From positions 1 through 19,100 of the forward strand of contig SLCJ01000335.1 in NCBI GenBank assembly GCA_007125835.1: a stretch of DNA of 19,100 nucleotides, in the 5' to 3' direction. The position numbers were made by a program, and so were the translations under genes. Positions within the stretch are counted from its first letter, which is position 1; every line of letters begins with the position of its first letter. Below the pieces are notes generated by a model, which was not told the DNA's origin, made no database searches, and saw only the letters and a program-made list of their open reading frames with translations. Source of the DNA: Verrucomicrobiales bacterium. GTDB taxonomy: Bacteria; Verrucomicrobiota; Verrucomicrobiia; Verrucomicrobiales; SLCJ01. Positions 6,875-16,265 of this stretch are shown here, piece by piece.

Positions 6875-9800
6875 TCAGTCGATCAATACCTCAACATGGT
6901 GTTCGTTGCCGTCATCCATCAGGGGAATGGTCGTTCCCTCGATCTCCCTGCCGTCGAGAAAAAGTCCGGCAGGGGTTCCGACAGGGGTCCGGGCGAGGGA
7001 TATATGGTAGAAGGTATTGTGGTGGCGATAGTGGATTCTAAGGGAACTCCATGATTTGGGCAGGCTGGGGGTGAGATGGAGCTTGTCAATTTCGAGCCGT
7101 AAACCAAACAGCGTTTCAACAATTAGGCGATACATCCAACCGGCGGATCCTGTATACCAGGTCCAGCCGCCGCGCCCGACATTCGGCTCGACGGAGTAGA
7201 CGTCGGCAGCGACAACGTAAGGTTCCACCTTGTAGCGCGCGACGCCGACAGGGTCGGCGGCATGAAGAACGGGGTTGAGCAAATCAAACAATTCCCAGGC
7301 CTTGTCGGTGTCTCCCAGTTCAGCAAAGGCCATCGCTGTCCAGATCGCCGCATGAGTGTACTGGCCGCCGTTCTCGCGCACACCGGGGATGTAGCCCTTG
7401 ATGTAGCCTGGCTCCAGCGCCGATTTGTCAAACGGCGGGTCAAACAGTTTAATAATCCGCGCCTCGGGTTTCACGAGACGGCGGGCGACGCTCTCCATGG
7501 CCCGCCGCGCTCGCAGCGGATCGCCAGCTCCGGAGAGCACCGACCAGCTCTGTGCGATGGAATCAATCTGACACTCCTCGTTCAAGAAAGACCCGAGAGG
7601 TGTGCCATCGTCGAAATAAGCGCGGCGATACCAGTTGCCGTCCCAGCCATGCAACTCAATGTTTTGGCGGAGTTTCTCCGCTTCGTTGACACATACCGCC
7701 GCGAACTCGGTATCCGTCCGACTCTTCGCCAATGCTCCGAAACTCCGCAAAACATCACAGAGGAAGAAGGCAAGCCAGACGCTTTCCCCTTTGCCCTTTT
7801 CGCCAACTCGGTTCATGCCATCATTCCAGTCGCCACAGCCAATAAGCGGCAACCCGTGGGCTCCGAAGCTCAGTCCCCTGCGAATCGCGCGGGTGCAGTG
7901 CTCGTATAGATTACCTTCTTGTGAGGCTTGCTGAGGCAGGTCGTAGTATGACTCTTCATCGTCGTTGACCGCACGCCCTTCGAGATAGGGCACCTCCTCG
8001 GATAGAACTCCGGTATCGCCTGTGATCTGGACATAGCGGCAGACACAGTAGGGCAGCCACAGGTAATCGTCGGAGAAATGGGTGCGCACACCCCGCCCCT
8101 CCGGCGGATGCCACCAATGCTGCACATCGCCTTCAAGAAACTGGTGCCCGGCAGCGCGCAGGAGATGTTCACGTGCCGTCCATGGCGCGGCATGCACTAG
8201 GGCCGTGGTGTCCTGCAGCTGATCACGGAACCCGTAAGCACCGCCGGACTGGTAGTAGCCGCTGCGCCCCCAATAGCGGCAGGCTAGGGTTTGGTATTCA
8301 AGCCATCCGTTAACCAGGAAATTCAATGCCGGATCCGGAGTCTCGGCGTACACGGTGCCAAGTGTTTGTTTCCAGAAATCCCAGACGTCCTCAAGGGCGG
8401 TTTGCGCCCCTTTTGATCCGCCAAAACGGCGAATCAGGTCCCGGGCCTCTTCGCGGTCGTTGCCGGCACCAAGCAGAAATACCAACTCACGTTCCTCGCC
8501 GTCGGCAAGCTCGAACGGCACCTGCAGAGCAGCGCAGGGATCGAGCCCGGATCCGGTGCGGTTCGAGAGCCTCGCGTGGCCCATCGCTGCAGGAGCGGCC
8601 GGCGTGCCGTTGCGCCCGAGAAAATCAGTGCGGCTACCGGTTAGGGTACGATTGGGGTCGTTGACGAAGACAAAGGCTGTCTTGTTTGCGAATTCTCGGT
8701 TGAACTCGTTGCGGGCGAAAAGCGCGCCAGTGTCGGGGTCGGGTTCAGTTACAAGGTGCAACAAGCTGGCATGGCGCCACTGGCCGAGGACCCACTCCCA
8801 ATAGCCAGTCACGGACAGGCGCCGCAATTGTCCCGAGCGGTTACGAACCCTGACAACGACAAACTTCACCGGCGCATCCTTTTCGACATAGGTGCAGAGC
8901 TCCGTCTCAATTCCTTGCTCGGTTGACTCAAAAACGCTGTAGCCAAACCCATGGCGGCACGTGCAACCTGCCGTGCCCTGAGCGGGAAGCCGGGTCGGAG
9001 ACCAGTAGCGCCCTGTCTCCTCGTCGCGGAGGTAAAAGGCCTCGCCACTGGGATCACCAACGGGGTCATTGTGCCAGGGCGTGAGCCGAAACGCATGCGC
9101 ATTGTCAATCCAGGTGTAGGCAGATCCGCTTTCCGAAACCACCGAGCCAATCCTCGGATTTGCCAGAACATTGACCCAAGGTGCGGGTGTGGCACTACCC
9201 GGGCCAAGCTCAATCACGTACTCGCGTCCATCCGGAGTAAATCCGCCAAGGCCATTGAAAAAGACCAGCTTGCGCTTGGGAGAAAGAGGAACTTCTCGCT
9301 TCATTGTTGGTATCGATCGATCCGCGTTGAGACGGGGGACTTTGCGCTCGGGCGGAGCTTTACGCTCAATCTGCTGCGCAAGTGTCTCAACTCCATCGGT
9401 AAGGACAACACGCGCCACAGTTTGCAGAAGGACGCGGTCATCCTCGGTGAGATCTTCACTGCGCCGGACGAAAATGCCGCCGGGCTGATCCAATCGGTGG
9501 GCGTCCGAACCCCCGGCGATGATACCGAGAATGCGATCTTGAAGGACTTGGCGATAGCCCGAGAAATCCTCGTTTAGAATAACGAGATCCGCCTTTAACC
9601 CATTTCCCCGCCAGTATGCATGGGCCTGAAGGATTTCCTTTACGAGGTGTATGCGGTGCACATCGCCAATGCGCATCAGAACAATCGGCAAATCGCCCGA
9701 AATGCCAAAGGACCAGAGCCCAGATAGGCCCCGACGATTTCGAGCGGTGATACCCGGCGTAGCCCGATGACGCGGATTGGCAAAAAGAAGCGATCCCGCC

Positions 9801-12800
9801 AGCCGCGCATACAACTGTGCCTCGACCTCGGTGAAGCGCATCTGGTGCAGCTCAAGCTGGCTGTGAGACCATGCCATTTCAAAAGCACGGGCGGCGAAAC
9901 TTGGGTCGCGATATCGTTCAATAAGTGCAAGAGCCTCCTCACGGGTCTCCGCCACACCGGTGACGAGATGCCAGTTTGCCGAGGTGTCCTCATCCATGAT
10001 GACGCTCTGGCGGATCGCGACGGCGGGGTCGAGCACACAGCCATCGGTATTGGAGAGCGGGCCGATTGCATCAAAGGCCGCAGGATGCGAAACCTGGCGG
10101 GTGCGGCCCATAAAGTTGGCTCGACTTGTTTCGTAGGAGAGCTCCCCGTCAAGAGCTCCCTGAGTGGTCATAAGGTGGAACATCCACGGCAAATTCTCAC
10201 CCGGCGAACGCGCCCGCCGGTTGCAGAGGATAGCCTGCGAGCCACTGAGAATTTCCGTCTGCACGAACAGATTGCTAAAGGCCGGATGGGCGAGATCGGC
10301 GTTCGGGGGCGCGAGGACAACTTCAGCGAAGCTAGTAAGTTCGATGCGGCGCGTATGCGAAGAGAGATTGGTTACCGTAATGCGGCGAACTTCTACGTCG
10401 TCCTCAGGCGAAACCGCGATTTCAGTGTGCGTGTCAACCTCTTCGTCGCGTCGGCGGAACTCAGCACGCCCTTCAACAAATATAGCCTCGTAGTGATCGG
10501 CCAAGCGCCTAGTCGGCAAATAGGCCGCGGACCATAGCGTTCCGGAATCCGTATCGCGCAGATAACAATGAGTGCCCCATCCATCGCTGGTTGCGTCCTC
10601 ACGCCAACGGGTCACCGCAAGATCGCACCACCGGCTGTAGCCGCCGCCGGAATTGCTCACCATGACGTGATAGCGGCCATTGGATAAAAGTTGTACCTCG
10701 GGCACCGGCGTATGGGGAGTGGAAAAAATCCGCTGGGTTGATGGCTCTTTGGCTGGCGGGCGGCGTGCAGCATCGACTTCAGCGGCGTGAGGTTGCAACG
10801 GAGAGGCGGTCCCCGGAATGCGCTCGCAAAGGAGAAGCTCCGAAGCCTTGAGAAAAGGGTCGGAAAAAAAGCGCCGGCTCATTGGACGGTCGTGGAGGGC
10901 CGCCCCAATTGAGAGCAAGGTCATTCCCTGATGGTGCGCCATATAGGTGCGGATGGCAACTCCGTCCCGTCCACGGGGAACTCGTGCGGGGGTAAAATCA
11001 ATTGCCTCGAAAAGTCCATACTCCCCACGATAGCCATCGCTGGATAGCCGCTCAAGGTTGCGGCACGCTTCGCCGGGTCGAACCATCAGGGCCAGGGCCG
11101 AGGCGTAGGGTGCAATCACAAGGTCGTCGGCAAGACCCCGCTTGAAACCAAGCCCCGGCACTCCGAAGGCGCTGTATTGATAGACCCCTTCCGCATCGGT
11201 CAGGTTATAGCACGACTCGGAAATTCCCCAGGGCACGCCGCGCAGACGACCGTACTCAATCTGGCGGTCGACCACCGCGCGACAAGTCTCATCCAAAAGG
11301 GTGTGCTGGTGAGTCGGCATCCACAAAAGCGGCATAAGGTATTCAAACATAGAGCCGCTCCACGAAAGCAGCGCTATCGCGCCCTCGTGGGTGGTGAGCT
11401 GACGCCCAAGGGCAAACCAGTGATCCTGACCAAGATGTCCCCGTGCCACAAGCAGGTAGCTGGCAAGACGGGCCTCGGAAGCGAGCAGATCGTAGGAGGA
11501 GGGATCGAGTCGCCGATCGCCAACATTATAGCCAATCGAGAGCAGGTCACGGGTGGAATCGTGGAGAAAGGCAAAGTCCATCTCCGCCATCGCATCACAG
11601 CGACCCGCAAGCTCGTCAATCAGCCGAACCCGTTCGCGGGCACTCTCGCTCCCGCCCAACGCCGCAGCCAATTCGCGTAAAGTCGGAATAGGGTCGTCAG
11701 CCATGTGCATCGGAAAAAGGTGGAGGAAATCGTCCCGTAAGGCTTCGACTTGGCGGACGAGCGCCACCGCCCACCACCGACCATTTCTCCCGCTTTCCTG
11801 GGAGATTGCGCCCGCCTCTTTGCAGAGAGAGCGCAGCCAGTCCAAAGCGGTGCCAAATGTATCGGGTGGCGCGGTCTGTATCTTGCTCTTCATCTTCTCG
11901 GCTGCTGCCTCAGGAATGAATTCAAGGGTGTCACGGAGTCCTTCCAGCGCCGACATGGGAAAAACCCGTTGATCCTTCAGCTCCAGCAGCCCGGCGTGCA
12001 GCGTCAAAAGTGATCCCGCGAGATTGCCACTGTCGACGCTTGATACGTAAAGCGGAGCTAAAGGTTCTAGCGTGCGGGTGTCATACCAGTTGTAGAAATG
12101 TCCCCGGTATCGCCGGAGCCTGTCCATTGAGTCAAGCGTTTTGGTGGTGCGGTCGAGCAGTTCGCCGACGGATAGATATCCAAAATCATTCGCCGAAAGA
12201 TTGGCGAGCAGTCCCATCCCAATATTTGTCGGCGAAGTACGGGAGGCCACCACAGGCAAGGGAACTTCCTGGAAATTATCGGGAGCGAGCCAGTTGTCCT
12301 CCTCGGTAGCGAAAACCTCGAAATAACGCCACGTCTGCCGCGCCAGGCGCCGGAGAAAAGTTCGCTGGGATTCGCTAAGGCTCGGCTCGGATCGTGTCTC
12401 CGGTAGGCTGATCCACCAGCCGACAACGGGAAAGGCAAGCCAAAGTAAAATGACCAGCCCGCTTGCAAGTAGCGCTTGGGGATGGGCGATCGCCAGCAAG
12501 ATGAGAATGACTAGGGCAAAGGCAGGAGCTACCCACATCTCGCGCCAGAAATCGATCGCGGAACGACATTGGTTGCGCTTGGTGTAACTCGGGGTATGCC
12601 ACAGCAGAAGCCCACGGCGAGTGAAGGGCATGCGTCCGGCGGAAACCCGTATCGCGTCAAGATGAATCGCAGCCCGGTAGGGTAGTGATGCGAAGTCAAG
12701 ACCTGCTTCGGCAAGCTGCCTGGCAAAGCTCTTGAGCAGCGTGGCCGCATGGAGAGCCATCCCTTTCTCCGGCGATTTTCTCCAAATCTCAACAAGGGTC

Positions 12801-15382
12801 GAGGCGAAAACCGGCAGAACCAGCAGGGAGACCGCAAAGATCGTCCAATACAGCGCAGCTTCCGGGACCAGAAGCCAACCTGCGCCAAGCAGCAGCAATA
12901 GCGCAGGCGGAACAAGGCTGCGTCGCAGGTTGTCAAAGATTTTCCACCAAGCGAGCGGAGTGAGGGTATTGGCACGGCGCCGGTTCTGCGGCCCGAGAAC
13001 ACGGGGGAGCAGCCAACCCGCGATCTGCCAGTCACCACGAACCCATCGATGGCGCCGGCTCATCTCGGTTGCGAAGCTCGCTGGATGGTCCTCGTGCAAC
13101 TCAACATCTGAGACAAGCGCGGAGCGGGCAAATCCACTCTCCACAAGGTCATGGCTAAGGATCAAATTCTCGGGAAAACGCCCGGCTGTAGCCAGCCGGA
13201 AGGCATCCACATCGTATATGCCTTTGCCCACATAAGTGCCCTCTGCAAAGACGTCCTGATAGAGGTCGGAGACCTCTCGTGTGTAGGGATCGATCCCGGC
13301 CACTCCGCAGCTCAACCGCGCGAAGAGCGAGCGGTTTGCCGCCGTGAGGCTAATAGGCGTGCGCGGTTGCAGAATGGCGTACCCTTCAACTACGCGCCCG
13401 GTTTCCGGATCGAACCGCGGCCTGTTCAATGGGTGGGCCATTGTGCCTACCAAACGCTGCGCCGCATCGCGCGGCAGAGTGGTGTCGGTGTCGAGGGTTA
13501 TTACGTAGCGAATTGTGGGTAGGATCTCTGGATCTCCAACCATCTCCGAAAAAACATCCCGAGGGCCGCCACGGAGAACTTCATTGAACTGCTCCAGCTT
13601 CCCCCGCTTTCGCTCGTACCCCATCCAGATTCCCTCATGCGGATTCCAAAGGCGAGGCCGGTGGAAGAGGTGGAAAACCGTCGGCCCATCGGGACAGTAG
13701 CGAGCGTTGAGACCCGCGATACCCTTGCGGACAAGTTGGACAAGCTCTCCGTCTTCAGGCAATGTCTCCTCACACGCGTCCCGGAAATCGGTGAGCAGGG
13801 CGAAATACAGATTTGGATCCCGGTTGCCAACGTAGCGGAGTTCTAGGTCTTCAATCAAACCGGCAATTTCCGCCGTACTGCTCAGCATCGTAGGGACGAC
13901 CGCCATTGTGCGATTGGCCTCTGGGATGCCATCTTTGTATTCCATCCGCGGCAGGGAGCGGGGCCCGACAAGGAGATTCGTCAGCAAATTTACGAGCGAA
14001 ACCGCCATTTGCGAGCTTGCGACAATCCCGGGTATCAGAATAATCCAAACGCGCCAGTCAAACCAGCCAAACCCGACAAGCGGTTCCCAAAGCAACCAAG
14101 CCGCCATCGCGGTGACGACAAAGAGAGAGCCCACATAAAGAGGCACAGGAAAACGCCGCGCCAGGCGCGCGAGGAACCGGCGCGGCGAACTCCGTACGCG
14201 CAGGGTGCGTTCCAATTCCCCCCGCCCCTTGTCTACGATATAGTAACCCACATGTGCGACGCGAGTATCCGCTTCTTTTCCCTTGGCCGCCTCTCCTGCA
14301 AGGCGCACGGCCTCGCGTGCCACCGTGAATTCATCCACTCCGAACACCCGCGACAGAGCCTCGATTCGATGGCGGTAGCGGTCACGAGACGCGAAATCCA
14401 TCCCGGCGTAAATTCCCGAGGGATCGGTGCGGAGCGTCTCTTCCACCAGGCTCATAGTCTCCACAAACCGACGCCAATCAATCGCACCAAGCCTACGGAG
14501 ACTGCCGATGCTGTGGCCAATCAATACTTCATCGGCTGCCTCGACCTGATTATCTGCTCGCTGGAGACCCTGCCTTGTCATCCCTTCTTCCGAGATGCGA
14601 TGTTGAATCCAGCTCCGCACCGTAGCCAGTTCGGGACCACAGGCCTGCAAACGGGAGCAAAACTCCTCCACAAACTGGCTGCTGATCGGAGGATCCGACG
14701 CAACCATCTCGGCAAGGACTCGTAACACTGACGCCCGATCCTCTCCCGCAGCCTGCATCCGGTCGGCCCATTGGTTGGCCAGATTGCGGTCTCTGCGGCG
14801 CCGGGCAATAGGCTCCGAAACCCGCCGTAGGCTCTCAATCAACCCGAGACGCAGCATGATCGGCACGGCCCAAAGTTCGCCCAGTGTGAGATAGTTGGCC
14901 GTCTGGTAAGCGGCGACGAAATGGCTCACACTCTTTGCGTCCACATGGCCATCCGAATGGGCAATCAGCTCGAGGGCAATGGCATAGACACGGGGAAAGC
15001 CCGCATACGGTCCGTTGAGAAGTCGCGGCAGCTCGCGGCTGTATGTGCGCGGCAGATGCTGCCGTGTCGCCCAGATCTGTTGCTCGACGAGATGGAAGTT
15101 GTCGAGCAACCACTCGCCCGCAGGCGAAACATAGCGAGACTCTCCTTCAGCCGCGATCACAAGATCGTAGGCCTTCTTAAGGGCCAGTTCGTTCTCATCC
15201 AGGCGCCGAAGGAGGCGGTTTGGGCCGCGTTTTGGATCGATGCGATGCTTCATTGCCATCGCCACCGCGTGCTGATACAACTGCTCGCCGCTAAGCAGAT
15301 CACCCCGCAAAGATTGATCAAAAGTGCGCGAAGAGGCACCCCGGGATCGCCACGGTTTCCAAGAAACGAAATTTTTAGCCAT
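6875..15382 (-). CDS. ndvB: Cyclic beta-1,2-glucan synthase (NdvB/ChvB/Cgs-like; GT84 + GH94)
   Basis: The 2835 residues match the full length of rhizobial NdvB/ChvB. These inner-membrane enzymes use UDP-glucose to initiate, extend and cyclise beta-1,2-glucans for the periplasm, where they act in osmoadaptation. The N-terminal 400 residues carry the family's soluble region. Membrane segments lie near 414-455, 820-865 and 947-995. The GT84 domain between them has the DxD motif D631-T-D633 and an RRHRWVRGDWQ motif at 776-786. A glycoamylase-like domain spans about 1000-1500. Two GT36-type beta domains start near 1567 and 2050, followed by the GH94 phosphorylase-like barrel with CGDWNDGMN at 2516-2524, which controls chain length in Brucella Cgs. 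The start is secure: an in-frame TAA lies 42 bases upstream with no alternative start codon between. The product could be linear rather than cyclic. Confidence 0.93.
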   Translation of the reverse strand: MAKNFVSWKPWRSRGASSRTFDQSLRGDLLSGEQLYQHAVAMAMKHRIDPKRGPNRLLRRLDENELALKKAYDLVIAAEGESRYVSPAGEWLLDNFHLVEQQIWATRQHLPRTYSRELPRLLNGPYAGFPRVYAIALELIAHSDGHVDAKSVSHFVAAYQTANYLTLGELWAVPIMLRLGLIESLRRVSEPIARRRRDRNLANQWADRMQAAGEDRASVLRVLAEMVASDPPISSQFVEEFCSRLQACGPELATVRSWIQHRISEEGMTRQGLQRADNQVEAADEVLIGHSIGSLRRLGAIDWRRFVETMSLVEETLRTDPSGIYAGMDFASRDRYRHRIEALSRVFGVDEFTVAREAVRLAGEAAKGKEADTRVAHVGYYIVDKGRGELERTLRVRSSPRRFLARLARRFPVPLYVGSLFVVTAMAAWLLWEPLVGFGWFDWRVWIILIPGIVASSQMAVSLVNLLTNLLVGPRSLPRMEYKDGIPEANRTMAVVPTMLSSTAEIAGLIEDLELRYVGNRDPNLYFALLTDFRDACEETLPEDGELVQLVRKGIAGLNARYCPDGPTVFHLFHRPRLWNPHEGIWMGYERKRGKLEQFNEVLRGGPRDVFSEMVGDPEILPTIRYVITLDTDTTLPRDAAQRLVGTMAHPLNRPRFDPETGRVVEGYAILQPRTPISLTAANRSLFARLSCGVAGIDPYTREVSDLYQDVFAEGTYVGKGIYDVDAFRLATAGRFPENLILSHDLVESGFARSALVSDVELHEDHPASFATEMSRRHRWVRGDWQIAGWLLPRVLGPQNRRRANTLTPLAWWKIFDNLRRSLVPPALLLLLGAGWLLVPEAALYWTIFAVSLLVLPVFASTLVEIWRKSPEKGMALHAATLLKSFARQLAEAGLDFASLPYRAAIHLDAIRVSAGRMPFTRRGLLLWHTPSYTKRNQCRSAIDFWREMWVAPAFALVILILLAIAHPQALLASGLVILLWLAFPVVGWWISLPETRSEPSLSESQRTFLRRLARQTWRYFEVFATEEDNWLAPDNFQEVPLPVVASRTSPTNIGMGLLANLSANDFGYLSVGELLDRTTKTLDSMDRLRRYRGHFYNWYDTRTLEPLAPLYVSSVDSGNLAGSLLTLHAGLLELKDQRVFPMSALEGLRDTLEFIPEAAAEKMKSKIQTAPPDTFGTALDWLRSLCKEAGAISQESGRNGRWWAVALVRQVEALRDDFLHLFPMHMADDPIPTLRELAAALGGSESARERVRLIDELAGRCDAMAEMDFAFLHDSTRDLLSIGYNVGDRRLDPSSYDLLASEARLASYLLVARGHLGQDHWFALGRQLTTHEGAIALLSWSGSMFEYLMPLLWMPTHQHTLLDETCRAVVDRQIEYGRLRGVPWGISESCYNLTDAEGVYQYSAFGVPGLGFKRGLADDLVIAPYASALALMVRPGEACRNLERLSSDGYRGEYGLFEAIDFTPARVPRGRDGVAIRTYMAHHQGMTLLSIGAALHDRPMSRRFFSDPFLKASELLLCERIPGTASPLQPHAAEVDAARRPPAKEPSTQRIFSTPHTPVPEVQLLSNGRYHVMVSNSGGGYSRWCDLAVTRWREDATSDGWGTHCYLRDTDSGTLWSAAYLPTRRLADHYEAIFVEGRAEFRRRDEEVDTHTEIAVSPEDDVEVRRITVTNLSSHTRRIELTSFAEVVLAPPNADLAHPAFSNLFVQTEILSGSQAILCNRRARSPGENLPWMFHLMTTQGALDGELSYETSRANFMGRTRQVSHPAAFDAIGPLSNTDGCVLDPAVAIRQSVIMDEDTSANWHLVTGVAETREEALALIERYRDPSFAARAFEMAWSHSQLELHQMRFTEVEAQLYARLAGSLLFANPRHRATPGITARNRRGLSGLWSFGISGDLPIVLMRIGDVHRIHLVKEILQAHAYWRGNGLKADLVILNEDFSGYRQVLQDRILGIIAGGSDAHRLDQPGGIFVRRSEDLTEDDRVLLQTVARVVLTDGVETLAQQIERKAPPERKVPRLNADRSIPTMKREVPLSPKRKLVFFNGLGGFTPDGREYVIELGPGSATPAPWVNVLANPRIGSVVSESGSAYTWIDNAHAFRLTPWHNDPVGDPSGEAFYLRDEETGRYWSPTRLPAQGTAGCTCRHGFGYSVFESTEQGIETELCTYVEKDAPVKFVVVRVRNRSGQLRRLSVTGYWEWVLGQWRHASLLHLVTEPDPDTGALFARNEFNREFANKTAFVFVNDPNRTLTGSRTDFLGRNGTPAAPAAMGHARLSNRTGSGLDPCAALQVPFELADGEERELVFLLGAGNDREEARDLIRRFGGSKGAQTALEDVWDFWKQTLGTVYAETPDPALNFLVNGWLEYQTLACRYWGRSGYYQSGGAYGFRDQLQDTTALVHAAPWTAREHLLRAAGHQFLEGDVQHWWHPPEGRGVRTHFSDDYLWLPYCVCRYVQITGDTGVLSEEVPYLEGRAVNDDEESYYDLPQQASQEGNLYEHCTRAIRRGLSFGAHGLPLIGCGDWNDGMNRVGEKGKGESVWLAFFLCDVLRSFGALAKSRTDTEFAAVCVNEAEKLRQNIELHGWDGNWYRRAYFDDGTPLGSFLNEECQIDSIAQSWSVLSGAGDPLRARRAMESVARRLVKPEARIIKLFDPPFDKSALEPGYIKGYIPGVRENGGQYTHAAIWTAMAFAELGDTDKAWELFDLLNPVLHAADPVGVARYKVEPYVVAADVYSVEPNVGRGGWTWYTGSAGWMYRLIVETLFGLRLEIDKLHLTPSLPKSWSSLRIHYRHHNTFYHISLARTPVGTPAGLFLDGREIEGTTIPLMDDGNEHHVEVLID

Positions 15383-15432
15383 GGATTTGTTCTTCTCTTT
15401 GCACTCCCAGGTCCCCCAGGTTTAGTGCAGGT

Positions 15433-15451
15433 GCCCGGAAGCTAATCGGGC
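15433..15451 (-). repeat. Hairpin in the leader of the glucan synthase gene
   Basis: GCCCG (15433-15437) and CGGGC (15447-15451) form a 5-bp stem around a 9-base loop in the predicted 5' leader, about 50 bases upstream of the start codon. It could form in the transcript, but a stem this short in GC-rich DNA is weak evidence of function. Confidence 0.25.
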
Positions 15452-15476
15452 CTTCGGCGTACTAGAGCTTGTCTCG

Positions 15477-15489
15477 CGGAACCTCCGGC
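15477..15489 (-). promoter_or_regulatory. Shared 13-base element upstream of the glucan synthase gene
   Basis: Gene-sense GCCGGAGGTTCCG is identical to the element at 17897-17909 upstream of the entericidin gene. Its core is the inverted repeat CGGA-GGT-TCCG. It lies 32 bases downstream of the 21-base repeat that contains the GGG/CCC box, compared with 54 bases at the entericidin gene, a difference of 22 bases or about two helical turns. It may be a second protein-binding site or a transcribed leader element. Confidence 0.45.
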
Positions 15490-15525
15490 CCTTATTCCAT
15501 TCGCATGAAAACTTCCATCAGGCCA

Positions 15526-15540
15526 TGGGGTGTAACCCTA
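15526..15540 (-). promoter_or_regulatory. GGG/CCC palindromic box, site 2 (glucan synthase gene)
   Basis: The plus-strand sequence TGGGGTGTAACCCTA follows the pattern TGGGGT-N3-ACCC(C/T)A. It is the core of a 21-base stretch (15522-15542) that recurs without mismatch at 17964-17984. It lies about 145 bases upstream of the glucan synthase start, in the gap after the response regulator gene, so the synthase probably has its own promoter. The TAAAGT hexamer seen 23 bases downstream at the other two sites is not present here; the corresponding bases are GAATGG. Confidence 0.6.
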
Positions 15541-15582
15541 CCAGGCACCGAATGATCCCAACTTCCCCACTCAAGAAGAGTT

Positions 15583-16260
15583 CTACACAATAGTCAGGCG
15601 AACAATTTCCTCAACGATTCCCTCGGAGAGCGCAAAACGGGTCAAGCCGGCCGTGTCATGTATATCGAGCTTTCCCATCAGCGACGAGCGGTGCTTTTCA
15701 ACTGTTTTGATGCTGATCCCGAGTTCAGCGGCAGTCTCCTTGTTGGCCTTACCCTCGGCGATAAGCTGCAAGACCTCGGATTCACGCGGGGTAAGCAGGC
15801 CCGCCCGCGTGGGGGATGAACGCCTGCGGCCCACCTGTTGCTTCCGCAAATGTTTCAAGCGCTTGGCAACCCCCGGGCTGCAAAACGTCGCCCCCCGGTG
15901 AACCACGCGAATCGCACGGCACACTTCATGAGCTGATGTGTCCTTGAGGAGAAAGCCAAGCGCTCCCGCAGAGGCAGCCCCCTCGACATAGGCATCATCG
16001 CTGTGTGCCGAGAGTATAAGCACTTTGGCCGAGGGCTCTCTCGCCAGAATTTGCCGCGTCGCCGCCAAGCCATTGAGATTCGGCATTGCGATATCCATCA
16101 AAATCACATCGGGACGCAACTCAGCCGCCAGCGCAACCGCCTGCCGGCCATCCCGCGCCTCGCCAGTAATTCGAATATCTGATTCAAGCTCCAGCAGGTT
16201 GCGAATACCTTCGCGCACTACAGTGTGGTCTTCCACAAGCAAGACTGATATAGTTGGCAT
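15583..16260 (-). CDS. NarL/FixJ-family response regulator
   Basis: The product is 225 residues. The receiver domain (about 1-120) has the acidic pair E10-D11, the phosphoacceptor D56 in VILMDIAMP, S84 in the LILSAHS stretch and K106 in GFLLKD, so every switch residue is present. A basic linker leads to a LuxR-type helix-turn-helix at about 154-215 (LTPRESEVLQLIAEGKANKE, then ISIKTVEKHRSSLMGKL). It is a DNA-binding transcription regulator that dimerises on inverted repeats when phosphorylated. It starts five bases after the kinase gene and GGAAG lies upstream of its ATG, so the two form an operon and a cognate pair. The glucan synthase lies 200 bases downstream. Its targets are unknown; the shared GGG/CCC boxes are an inferred candidate. 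Confidence 0.93.
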   Translation of the reverse strand: MPTISVLLVEDHTVVREGIRNLLELESDIRITGEARDGRQAVALAAELRPDVILMDIAMPNLNGLAATRQILAREPSAKVLILSAHSDDAYVEGAASAGALGFLLKDTSAHEVCRAIRVVHRGATFCSPGVAKRLKHLRKQQVGRRRSSPTRAGLLTPRESEVLQLIAEGKANKETAAELGISIKTVEKHRSSLMGKLDIHDTAGLTRFALSEGIVEEIVRLTIV

Positions 16261-16265
16261 GATTG

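Noticed and set aside
14009..14725. 238-residue plus-strand frame and other long frames within 6875-15382
   Set aside because: All lie antisense to, or in another frame of, the 2835-residue glucan synthase, which has intact motifs from end to end.
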